NCBI GenBank assembly: GCA_964017195.1
Contig: OZ024898.1
Span: 6,885,294 to 6,949,293 of the forward strand
Length of the DNA: 64,000 nt
From: Siderastrea radians
Taxonomy: Eukaryota > Cnidaria > Anthozoa > Scleractinia > Rhizangiidae
Reading direction: 5' to 3'
The notes under the pieces are model-generated. The model worked only from the letters and a program-made list of their open reading frames with translations, did no database searches and was not told the origin of the DNA. The position numbers and the translations under genes are program-made. Each line of letters starts with the position of its first letter. The first letter of the stretch is position 1. Positions 21,882 to 43,334 of this stretch are shown here, one piece after another.

Positions 21882-24720
21882 TCCCCAAACGCTCGGTTTG
21901 TAGCCTGTGAGTGCATCCCGTTTTTTCAGGCTTTTGTTTCTGTATCGGTTGAGTCACAGGTTACCCACTCAAACTGTGTGCCTGTGGTTTTACAATTTAT
22001 GGGGAAAGATTGGGAATACTGAAAGGTTTGTGTTGTAGCCAAATACTACCAGGAATATTTAAAATGAAGTTGAAAATTAAAGTAAACTTGCCTTAATCAG
22101 TTTTTTCTAATCCATACGGCTCCTCAAGGCAAGTTTGGTGATGTGACGGTTTTGCATTGCAGTAAATGGCTCAATGCAAAACCTCATTGCCAAAATTCAC
22201 CACTTAGAGCTGCAAGGACCACAAAAGGCGAAAATCTAGGCGAGTCTATGTCAATTTTCAACTTAAAAGATTGTTCCTCGCAATATTTTCCTATAACTAA
22301 AACAAGGCTTTCAGAATTCCCAAACATTCCCCACAAATATTGTAAAACTACCAACGGCTGCACACTTTGTGTGCAGTCCCTGTGAACTAGCCTTGCCGAT
22401 CAATGTGAACATCATGTACATAAAACAGCAAAAATAATTTTCTTCTTTTTGAGAAGTACCTTTAATTAAAACCAGTAGCATATATTGCTCTCCTTCGCTT
22501 TAATAAAATCATAAATAAAATGTCTCCACCTACAATGCATAATTTGATACAATCCAACTTTTATATGCAATAGGGGCTTTATATAGGATAGCATAAAATG
22601 TCTCCTACATTATTACTTTTAACAACACAATTTACTTATTAAGGTATAATACATAAAAAGTGGCAACTATTCGTAACTTTCCTAATCCTCCGAGAAAATT
22701 AATACAAGAATGATGGTTATGGCCATTTTATTTCTAGTGGGTTAGATCGGCTGTATTCTAGAATAAGAAAGCACTAGAAGTCTTTAAAACACAGTAATCC
22801 CAGTTACACATGTAGCAAAAACCACAGGGCAACCAAAATTTTTCGAGACAGCCAATAGTTACTTACAGAACATTGACATTAGACAAGTTTCAGTTCAAGA
22901 AAGGGGTAATCAAAATAGCAAGGTTGGAGACAGCAGTGTCTTCTGTGCCACTACAAAAAGCAACTCTTTCAGACAAAATCAAGGCGTACTTTGCATTCTG
23001 TAACTCTGGATTCTGAACTTAGGAATTTGTTGTGACCCCTTAGCATATTCCTACCTTAGAATAAAGCCAATTAAGAGACCTGTTAGTTTCCAAACTGTAG
23101 ACCTCCTCCGCAGGAGGTTGAGGAACCAAATCTTTCAAAAATGAACGTGAATTTCGTATCTCAATGGAATCTAGCTCCTAGCATCTACACATGACCGTCA
23201 AAAACATTTTCAATAGCAGCCAAATATAAGACAAATTCCTACGATATATTAATATAATTCATCTTCCAAGGCTTCTTTTCCTGCTTGGTCACAGAAATCT
23301 GCCTTACATTGGTGCAAATTAATTTTATCACGAACAGAGAATTAACAGAGAAATGACTGTATTACAAAACTACATCACCAGTTTGAAATAAACCTTTTAC
23401 CCTTATTTGTCATATGCTACAACACAATGAGTTCAGAATGTAGAAAGATCAAATTGGGGTAACTCCCAAGAACATTTAACAAATCACCTGTACTGTACAA
23501 GTTGCAAGGCAACTGGTTGTCTTGGCTTGCAGTTTGTTAATGAAATTTACCAGTAAGATTCCCTTGCTGTTATGATGTTGAGGCCATTACCGTGGCAACA
23601 TGTACACTGTAGCAACTAAAAAATGGCAACTTTGAGCAACATTTCATCTTTCTTCATTAATATTATAAGTTTCCTTCGCTGAAATTTATTCAAACTTTTT
23701 TTATGTTGTGAAAACGTTTAAACGAAACTAACGCTTAAAGGAAAATATTCGTCAGACGGTTTTGCCAAACCACATATTTGTTATTTTTTAACCACTTCCC
23801 GAATACATGTACGTAAAAAGAGGCATTTATATCTTGCATTTTGCACACATTTGACAAGTTTCACAGAAGGATGGTTGAGAAAGATGCTCGCTCAAGGGAG
23901 ATTACAAATGCAGCATTGACTTAGAACTGGGATTTATATGGTCCCTGGAATAATATGGTCATTTATGAGTGGTTTCTTTGCTAAAAAAAAAACTGAAGAT
24001 ATGACTAGTATTTTAAAAAGCAAACATTCTTATCTGGAATTACATGTGTCTCTTGAGACATTCTAAGACACTGCCTCAAAGCGTAACTTCATTTTCAGAG
24101 CCAATATTGGCAAAAATGAGAGTGAATAGGTCATGAGAATTGATGCTTACAGCAGAGATCATTAATTGGCTTCCTAAAGACAGTCATACTCTTGCACAAA
24201 AATCATCTCCAACTTCTAACTAGAATAGATATGTATGCCTATGTATGCCTATACACTGTATATTACTATTTACTGGTAAAATCAACTGCAATATATATAT
24301 ATCTACCTGGCAAATAAAACATTAATTTTGAGAGTGCCAATCAGAAAGGGAGGGGGGGTGTTAACTACGAGCAGCGCATATCCTGGATACCCTGTGCTGC
24401 ACAGGAGCCCTCTGTACAAAGCTTTCATCAACATCAGTAGCCCACGCAGCAACTTGCTGTGTCAACATCTAACAGAAAGCCTTCTCAATGGAAATCGCCG
24501 AAATGGGGGGCTCACAGTGGAAGGGCATATGCCAACCCGGTCATCGTCACTACACAAAATTTAAATACATCCAAGAGTAGAGGCTGCCATGAGAATGAGC
24601 TTTGTTAGAAGCATACTAGATTATTTTACACAGCTATTCACAAGGTATACCGCACTATGCTACAAAAGTACATCAAAGGTTTGATGACGGGTTTGCAATG
24701 CTTGGCTTCTGCTCCTAATC
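21882..24720. other. Non-coding DNA, probably including the calcineurin A 3' UTR
   Basis: No TIR pair, LINE or conserved frame is visible. A small hairpin lies at 22145-22190 (GGTTTTGCATTG against CAATGCAAAACC). The part next to 24720 lies directly 3' of the minus-strand stop codon, and repeats are unusually scarce here, consistent with a long UTR. That reading is inferred. Confidence 0.45.
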
Positions 24721-36127
<11,407 letters not shown>

Positions 36128-36345
36128 CTTCCTTAGTCCTTAAAATTTGTGATGAGGAGTAATGGCCAGTAGCTGCTGTCCTTCAGTCCAAGATGGAACC
36201 AGATTTCACCTATCTCCACAACTCTCTCTCGGCTACGGCCTTCACTGAAACGACACATAAACAAATGCGGCAAGCAAGCAACAACGCGGCTGCGCGCTGA
36301 CAGCCTCGCTTCCACGCAGCCTCGCCCTTGCTGGGCAACAGTGAC

Positions 36346-36367
36346 CAGGGCCCGGTTGTTCAAAGGG

Positions 36368-36400
<33 letters not shown>

Positions 36401-36496
36401 CAGCGGATAAATGATAGCAAAACAAAGTACACTATCCACTGGTTAGTGATTTATCCGGTGGATAGAGTTATCCGCTCTTTGAACAACCGGGGCCAG
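36346..36496. mobile_element. MITE just upstream of calcineurin A
   Basis: CCCGGTTGTTCAAAG and GGATAGCGCTATCCACCGG on the left are mirrored by CCGGTGGATAG and CTTTGAACAACCGG on the right. It is 151 bp and lies about 220 bp upstream of the calcineurin start codon, where it could affect the promoter region. Confidence 0.85.
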
Positions 36497-38309
36497 ACTG
36501 AGAAGGGAAAATAGAAAAATAAAAGACGCGGATTCTTTTGCCAAAAAATACTCAATAGACAATGGACTCGAGTACTGCCCGTTTGTTTCAGTTTCCCCCC
36601 GGTTTTAGCTCTTATTCGATAGGCATCTACGAAAATTGACTTACTCCAAATTCAAAATTGGGTGTTACGGGTATTTGATTAGCTTATTTAAAAAAATTAA
36701 AATTTATTAGTCTCTTTGCCTCCTTATATATTTGCCCAGTCCTCTTGCACCTAAAACGCTTTGGTGAAAATACAAGCCTGTGTAAACGGAAGACAAACGG
36801 AAAACAATTAAAGTTCGAGTTTCTAACTCCAAAAGTAAATTAGCAAGTAAACGTTGATTTTTTTTTTCAAATATTTTAAGGAGGAAAAAACAGAGATGTC
36901 CCACTGAAAAGCGGATGTTTAATCAAACTTGATTTGAAATGGTGAATATATGTATATCATATATTTGAACTGCGGGATGAAGAATGAAATGTAAAGAACT
37001 GAAAATCGCAGTTATAGACGCAACTGCAAAAGTTGCGTCTATAACTGCGATGGTGTTCTTCACGTCCGTCTCCTGAGAAGCCACCAACACAGACGTTCTG
37101 AGGGCTCAGAATGTCTGCGTTGGGGGTTATCTCCTAGGCCTAATTGAATTAACAATTATTCACCGGAGTGGACGTGAATAGAAAATAATATCCCGAGTTT
37201 AAATAACCATTCAGAGCAGGCGAAAAACACTATCCACTAGTTTGTTGTCCCATGAACAGTTCCAAAATTCCAGTTTTGTTGGCCTGAAGCCGTTGGGAGA
37301 ACTAAGGAAGACGAACTCAATTTCCGAACATGGTCGAAGATAACCGAAGGCTTCCGGACTGTTCAACCTGAGCGACCATCCGGTCTGATAACTAAACATG
37401 CACCTCTCCTTACCATGGTCCTATCCATGGTCCTGAATTTGTCGTTCCAACTATTTAAATTAATGAAATAAATTTTCTTTACTTTCTCTCGGGAAATAAA
37501 GCCAAATCAGCGAAATCACTATGGTTGTGGAAATCGTCTTAAGGGTTTTGATCACGTACGTTTTGTAACACGATTCTGTAATTTAGTGTTCGATTAGCGT
37601 TTTCGATTTCAGTGCAAGTTTTCGAGTGAATTGTAACGAGTGTAGTGGTGTACGAATAACGAGTTAAAATCAATCGAGTTGTCCAAATACGATCATAGAA
37701 CATGATGGTAGCTGCCACCTCTCTTATGCAACCACTTCCTGTAGAAGGTGGTGGGGGGGGAGTGCTTGTATCAATTTGGAATAGGTGTGGGGAAAGGTTA
37801 GGTTCTTAAACCCTGACAACTCCTGCTCTGCCCCTATTTAAGGATAGAAAATCGAAAATTAATACCCTTTTAAAGCCCAAACCAGTGGCCTTTACTTTAC
37901 GTTCTGTAACACCAGGAGCTCATTGACTCCTGGTAACACACAAAAAAGGAACCCTGTCTAAGGATCACACCGGGATCACAATAGCAAAAAGGAGCAAACT
38001 GGATACGGCTGGTAGCTGCTTCGTACCCAGTCCAAAAGATTTTAAAGCTTGGAAGCGAGGCGCGCAAGGCACCTTGGAAAGAGCGACGAAGGTTGATCCT
38101 TCCCATGTTCCCTTACGCGTATTTCTTTTGTTGGGGCCTGGGTACGAGACAGGGGTGGTAGCTCAATGAGGAGTTTTGCGCTTAGTGCTAATCGTGCACG
38201 TGGATGGCACGCTGATTAATGGCTGATTGAAAAAAGTAAACCAAGTCAGCTGGCAAGCTGCCATGTTGGCTGGTTTGTCAGCTAACCCTTCTCTTTCAAC
38301 CAGCCAGAA
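36497..38309. other. Intergenic stretch, no gene recognised
   Basis: Apart from the SINE tail at 36.94-37.06 kb there is no supported gene. Reading frames here lack family similarity that I can recognise. Confidence 0.5.
36942..37058 (-). mobile_element. SINE tail fragment with perfect 21-bp hairpin
   Basis: It contains ATATTTGAACTGCGGGATGA and ATGTAAAGAA, as in the SINE at 61.2 kb. Positions 37005-37025 and 37031-37051 are perfect complements separated by five bases, built around TCGCAGTTATAGACGCAAC. Confidence 0.7.
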
Positions 38310-38499
38310 AGCTGAAGCCCGAGCATCATTATTCAAATTCTCCATACTGATCTCCATACATTTCACTGAATACTAATTGGAAGAACAATTCATCTTTGGT
38401 GATCATTTCCCCAATTCTCAAGACCCTTATGTGTTACAATGCATTGATATGATGAGGAGAAATTTGATGCTGGTCACTATTGGGGCTTAAAGGGTTAGC
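38310..38499. mobile_element. TTAA MITE family copy
   Basis: The right terminus GGGGCTTAAAGGG is followed by TTAG. The internal CTCCATACATTTC and GATCATTTCC match other copies. The left terminus is degraded. Confidence 0.65.
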
Positions 38500-38883
38500 A
38501 AGAATTTCCAGTTAATTTCCGTGATTGGATCGCTTTGTCCAATCAAATAAGAAACTTGTTCGTTAGTTGAGAAAGTTTGTAAATAATCTTGAATAGGGGC
38601 TTCATTTTTCCCCGTTCCCTAGTGTTTCTTAATTTTTTTCACTCTAAGAGTTGCATTTACTTCCTGCTACTATGCATAATGATGGCGTTTTAAGCGCATG
38701 TGCACCATGTATTCTAAACCAACTGGGTTCTTTTGAGACTTTCTTAAGTCTCCAAATAAATCACTAGCCTTTTCTTCCAAAACGATCGCGGTGACTTCTC
38801 TTTTTTGCTGCATATCTTTGGTGTGAACATTGTCTCAATGTTCATCGGGAAAAATAGTTATCGCCAAAACATGTAAAAATACG

Positions 38884-39602
38884 TACATACCTTTTCTCGA
38901 TTAAACGCCGGGTTCAAATAAACGCAGGGTATACAGCGCCGAGTTTGAAATAAACGCCCCCAGCGTTTATTCTGGGTCCCGGTGTTTATTCGAGATGGGA
39001 ACAGTAATCAGGATAATGTGTCGCCACTGCATGCTAGTTCTCTTTCCACTGAGAATCAAACTTAAACTATCATTTACAATCGTACTTCTAACTAAAACAT
39101 AAAAAAACGACGCATTAGGTATCGTGTCAAACTTTTTTAAATTATGGCAACTTTTCTGCGGGCTTGTCTATCAGGCGAGGATCATCTTGAGGGTTTCCCC
39201 AGCGTTTCTCCAGCAGTTCCTTGAATCGTTTCATAATTTTGCCTTTCTCAGAACTAATAGAGCAGGAATCTCGACACCACCTTGTTTTAAATTGCTTGCA
39301 TAGTACGTTGCTGTCGAGCAGTTGCCGATACACTTCCTCCATGTTTCAAGAGAAATGTTCCTGTCTGTGATGTATTTACCCTAAATAACCCACCAAACTC
39401 ACTGAGGTAAGACAAAGATGGTGACAGTGTTTCAATTTTTTTAATATTATTGTTGAAATTTGGTTCTTAATTCAATAAACCTCTAGTACTGATGATGAAA
39501 AATGAATGGTTGATAAAACCACTTAATAAATAAACGCTGGGTCTTCGAGGCCCAGTTTTAAATAAACACCCCCAGGCGTTTAATCGAGAAAATACGGTAC
39601 CT
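38884..39602. mobile_element. TIR element (~0.72 kb) of the TTTTCTCGATTAAA family
   Basis: ACCTTTTCTCGATTAAACGCC on the left is mirrored by GGCGTTTAATCGAGAAAAT on the right. Both subterminal zones repeat AAATAAACGCC. A 66-codon minus-strand frame inside (39142-39342) is described separately. The family is shared with 5.83 kb. Confidence 0.75.
39142..39342 (-). CDS. Small ORF inside a TIR element, unknown function
   Basis: This is a 66-residue frame that starts MEEVYRQLL and ends IDKPAEKLP, rich in charged residues with three cysteines. I do not recognise a family. Its place inside a TIR element suggests a leftover of a transposase or accessory protein, but a chance frame is possible. Confidence 0.3.
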   Translation of the reverse strand: MEEVYRQLLDSNVLCKQFKTRWCRDSCSISSEKGKIMKRFKELLEKRWGNPQDDPRLIDKPAEKLP

Positions 39603-40361
39603 ATTACACAAGGGTATGAAATTCAGCCTTGAAATGATAAACTTTTTTTGAAGCTGTGTGCCTTTGTCAAAAATCATATATAAATGGTTCGTTTTTGTCA
39701 ATGCATTATACTTATTACGGTTTTCAAGTGTTAGAGTTATGCTTTCAGCTACCGTGAAATGAAATGTGAAACAATAATAAAAAAGAGCGCGGGTAGGTAG
39801 TCCTACAGGGCTAATAGTGAAACTTTTACCCATCGCATCTCTTTCGCCAGCTCAGTGACCTATCTTTTTTACTGCATTTGTCGAATCACTGCTTGGTTAG
39901 GAGCAATCAGGTGAAAGTTTGAAAAAATGGTTCATCGACTTTTATTTCTGAGGAATCACATTGATATCACCTTTTAGATACTAGTAAAGTAAATAAGTTT
40001 CTTTTCTCTCTCTCTCTCTTTACTTTCACGTTTTTGTTGCACGGAGATATTAGTCTTTCTGGCTACTTAAAATTCGTGTGTAAATAAAGTTCATGTTATG
40101 TTATGTTACCTTGGCATGCTTTAAGTCAAGTCAGAAAAAATGAATGCAATGGGTCTAAGCTTCCCCTGTGCTTTTATTTTATTTGTAGACTATGTAGCCT
40201 GTTCCAGGTGTTCAGCCTATGGGGAACGAAGGAAAGATGGAGCGCGGCGACAAATATGTAAGCAGAAAAGGAGAGAGTACTATCCGTCACCAGGATCTCT
40301 CGGTGTTCAAAATGGCGGCTTCCCAGTCGGCTGCCATTTGAAAGATACAATTGAGAAAAAA

Positions 40362-40691
40362 CTATGAGCTCACTAGAAGTTTTCCGCAATGACATGTTTT
40401 TGGTCTAATAATGGACACACCCTCCCGGAAAGGCAGAATCAGCTGCTCCACCCTGGAATTGTTCTTAACCATCTGGTTAAAGTCGTGTAAGGCCTGCCTT
40501 CTCGAGTCTCCATTATCATAGAGTAGCGCACATAAGAAATTGCCCGCCATGATGAACCCTGAAGGTGTGAGCATTTCGAAAGCTATTTTGTAGTAAGAAA
40601 TGTATTGATCCTTGGAGGCGTCTAAGAACACAAGATCGAACTTCTCGCCAGCGTCTTTCAGCTCGCGCATGACTTCGACTGCCTCTCCAAC
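40362..40691 (-). CDS. COMTD1: COMTD1-like O-methyltransferase, isolated last exon (copy 1)
   Basis: A splice acceptor (TTTTGCAG) precedes the exon. It encodes the C-terminal part of a class I SAM-dependent O-methyltransferase of the catechol/caffeoyl-CoA type: KFDLVFLDASKDQYISYY, MLTPSGFIMAGN, then DFNQMVKNNSRVEQLILPF and GVSIIRP. DASKDQY matches the metal-binding aspartate region of the family. The frame runs past the paralogue's stop (TGA there, TGC here), which adds CGKLLVSS. No upstream exon with the SAM-binding GxxTGYS-type motif was found to 63 kb. It may be an orphan duplicate, an alternative last exon, or part of a gene with distant exons. Confidence 0.75.
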   Translation of the reverse strand, partial: VGEAVEVMRELKDAGEKFDLVFLDASKDQYISYYKIAFEMLTPSGFIMAGNFLCALLYDNGDSRRQALHDFNQMVKNNSRVEQLILPFREGVSIIRPKTCHCGKLLVSS

Positions 40692-40736
40692 CTGCAAAAC
40701 AATAAAAACATATGAATAAATATGAGAAAGTGAATT

Positions 40737-41060
40737 CACAAAAGATTGGACGGATGGGCATGATAATGGGGCTCGGCCGGTGGACGCAGGGGCAGACGGA
40801 CAGACAAGAAATATGTGAAAATATGTGAAAGTAAAAAGCGAATATGTGAATGTGAAGTCACAAAAGATTGGACAGATGAATGCGAAATCGGGGCTTGATC
40901 GACGGAGGGACAGACGAGCGAACGGGCGAACAGACGGTCAGACAGACAGACGGACCAACGGACGGATGGAAACGTACAGTGACGTGAAGACTTACAGAGG
41001 GACATACAGAGGGATAAATGGATGGATGCATAAACGCACGAGTAGGTGGATAAAGGAACA
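40737..41060. repeat. Degenerate minisatellite with ~120-bp duplication
   Basis: CACAAAAGATTGGAC occurs at 40737 and 40859, each followed by similar sequence. After this come many GGACAGACGGA and GGATGGATG words. It lies in the intron next to the COMTD1-like exon. The paralogue at 63.8 kb also has a simple repeat at this spot. Confidence 0.7.
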
Positions 41061-41228
41061 ACAGCAAGAATTAACTCTCATAAAATTGATGACTGACATA
41101 GGGCTAAATGTAATGACGTCACTAAAGCGGCCCATTTGGTGACGTTATGACCTTTTGACGCTAAGTCGAGTTAGCGGGAAGGGAAAGCCTGGGTACTAGA
41201 CTGAGAGCTCCTGTGGTCCCACTTAGCC

Positions 41229-41518
41229 AACAATGCAGGTGTATTGTTTGGGCGAGCGAATGCCATAGCCGCGATCTTGGATTTTAAAAGGAGAGGAAGA
41301 TTGGGTAGAGTAGAAAGAGCAACCAAGGGGGAGGGGATTAGTGTGAAAGGTAAAGGAGGGGGGGGGGGAAAGGGGAGATAAAAGATACCTCTCTTTTGCA
41401 CATTCTCTATCCACTCCTCTCTCTCCCGCCCCCTCCCCGCCCCTCTCCCCAGCTCCCTAAGATTTTGCAAACCCAACATGGCGGCTACGATTAACCGAGA
41501 TTTTGGCAGTCGCGCGTC
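41229..41518. mobile_element. Second copy of the 2.25-kb-type MULE MITE
   Basis: It shares ATCTTGGATTTTAAAAG, GAGTAGAAAGAGCAACCAAG and ATGGCGGCTACGATTAACC with 2246-2435, in the same order. A ~100-bp C/T-rich expansion interrupts the middle. The ends are CAATGCAGGTG and a degraded CCCCGCAATGG. Confidence 0.72.
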
Positions 41519-42212
41519 CCCGCAATGGTTACTACTTCGCCATTTTCTGGTACGCCTTCAGCAAAGGCCATGGCTGGCATGTCTGTAAATGTACCCACGT
41601 CAAGAACTCACTTAGCGTTAGAAAGCTGCACCATCATCTTTGATAACTGAGCCTCCAGCTGCCCCCCCCCCCCCCCCCGCCATTCAAGGTGTAAACATCT
41701 GTTCCTTTTCTGTAACGAGGGCTATCTTTTGGATATCTGCACTCGGAACTTTTGTCATCTCAACAGCATAGCCCTCAACACCTTTAATGTAACGAGATTA
41801 ATTAGAATGTAACGTCTCTTTCACTCAATATGCGTGCTAGAATACAAGAGGTTATGATAAAGAGATTACTCACTGACCTCTCTTTTACTAGCTATGAGCG
41901 CGATAATACTCAGTAAAAAAAAGGCAACCCCTTTTAGTCTCTTAGCGACAGTGAGACGAGAAGAACACGCGAACATGAATATCACCAGCCGCGAGGAAAT
42001 TAGACTACAAGCATTCCCTTTTTCTGCTCATGAATTGTCGAAAAAAAGAGCCTGCAACCGCCCACAAAGTCGCCCCAACGAAACTTAACGCGGACGTGGC
42101 GAGCTAGAAGGAGGGACTACAGATAAGCAATCTGATGGGTATTTTAAAATGCAAATCTTTGCGAGAGAAAGTTGTTTGCTTTTCTGGGCCGATTTGTTGA
42201 ACAAACTACCAG

Positions 42213-42275
42213 CCCCAAACCGGGCGTCAACAGAACACGGAACATGGAACATTCCGGAACATCCCGGAACGGGCA
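42213..42275 (-). repeat. GTTCCGG-rich repeat block, inverted relative to 46.2 kb
   Basis: GGAACATGGAACATTCCGG then AACATCCCGGAACGGGCAAA is the reverse complement of the block at 46198-46262. Both are flanked by an AAACC/GGGCGTC context. Confidence 0.7.
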
Positions 42276-42604
42276 AATTATCACAAAATAAATGAAAAAA
42301 CAGCGATAAAAAATTCTGATGCCAAAAAAAGATAATAAATAAAATAGAATAAAATAAATAAATAAATAGATATATGCATCTGTGACTAAAGTCTAAATGA
42401 ATGAATATACTAATTCTTTAACCAGGGTACCGAAGGCGTGCCTGTCTTATGAAATGCACCTCATTTCTCGATTCCAAAAATATCTCAGATAACATTGAAG
42501 CCTTATTTTGGGTTTCGAGAGAATGTTTACTTGATATGAGAAAATTAAAGCATTTTCTCAGTCACGCACGCCGTAGTCTCCTACAGCGTTGCGTGACGAC
42601 CCTA

Positions 42605-42873
42605 AGGGCCTGGCTAAACTAGGAAACGTTGTTGCGGAAACATTTTTTCCAGACATGTTTCCTTGGGTGGCTAAACTGAGAAACATGCGTTTCGGAAGGA
42701 ACATTTGCGTCTGTGAAGCAAAAATTATTTTGACTTGATTCAGAAACATTTCCTTGCTTCCAAGACGCAAAACTTGCTTCCGCAACATATGTTTCTTGCG
42801 CGGCTAAACTGGGAAACATTTGCGTCTGCAGCAATGTTTCCGCAACAATGTTTCCTAGTTTAGCCAGGCCCTT
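42605..42873. mobile_element. MITE (~269 bp), GGCCTGGCTAAACTAGGAAAC ends
   Basis: The left end GGGCCTGGCTAAACTAGG is mirrored by CCTAGTTTAGCCAGGCCC. GGCTAAACTGRGAAACAT is repeated internally in both orientations. It is non-coding. Confidence 0.85.
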
Positions 42874-43059
42874 CAAGAACGGCTGCGTAGGAGACTACGC
42901 ATGCAGTCACGCAGTTCCACTTTCCTGGCACGCTTTTGAGTTTCCTGGTCTCACGTTTAATCGGTTGTTTAAGGACGTTTTGTGTTTAAGTTGATTTCCA
43001 AAGTAAAAGTGTGCAGGGATGAATAAACCTAAATTATACTAACCAAGAAAATAGAAGTC

Positions 43060-43334
43060 CACCCTACATTAAAGATCTTTTGTCAAACCAGCTGCTAATT
43101 ATTGTCTTCGCTTGTCTACACAATCTCGTCTGTTCATTCCAAAAGTCAGCTGTTCTACACTTGGAGATCGCGCGTTTGCTCATGCTGCACCTATTTTATG
43201 GAACTCGTTGCCATTAACTATAAGAACAAGTAGCAGCCTCGCCATTCTTAAAAAGAAACTGAAAGCAAAAGAAAGCTTTTAATGTATGAGTAATGATAAC
43301 TTCATGTAAAGTGCTTTTAAATATGTTATAATAT
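43060..43334 (+). mobile_element. Non-LTR retrotransposon 3' end, part 1 (interrupted)
   Basis: The frame GDRAFAHAAPILWNSLPL then LAILKKKLKAKESF and a stop at about 43281 is the C-terminal end of a LINE reverse transcriptase ORF (RTE/CR1/L2 type). The following 3' UTR (GTAAAGTGCTTTTAAATATG) is cut at 43334 by a DNA transposon and continues at 45702. Confidence 0.78.

Noticed and set aside
41105..41120. Cyclic-AMP response element (TGACGTCA) at 41.11 kb
   Set aside because: A single 8-mer with no gene start nearby is expected by chance at this scale.
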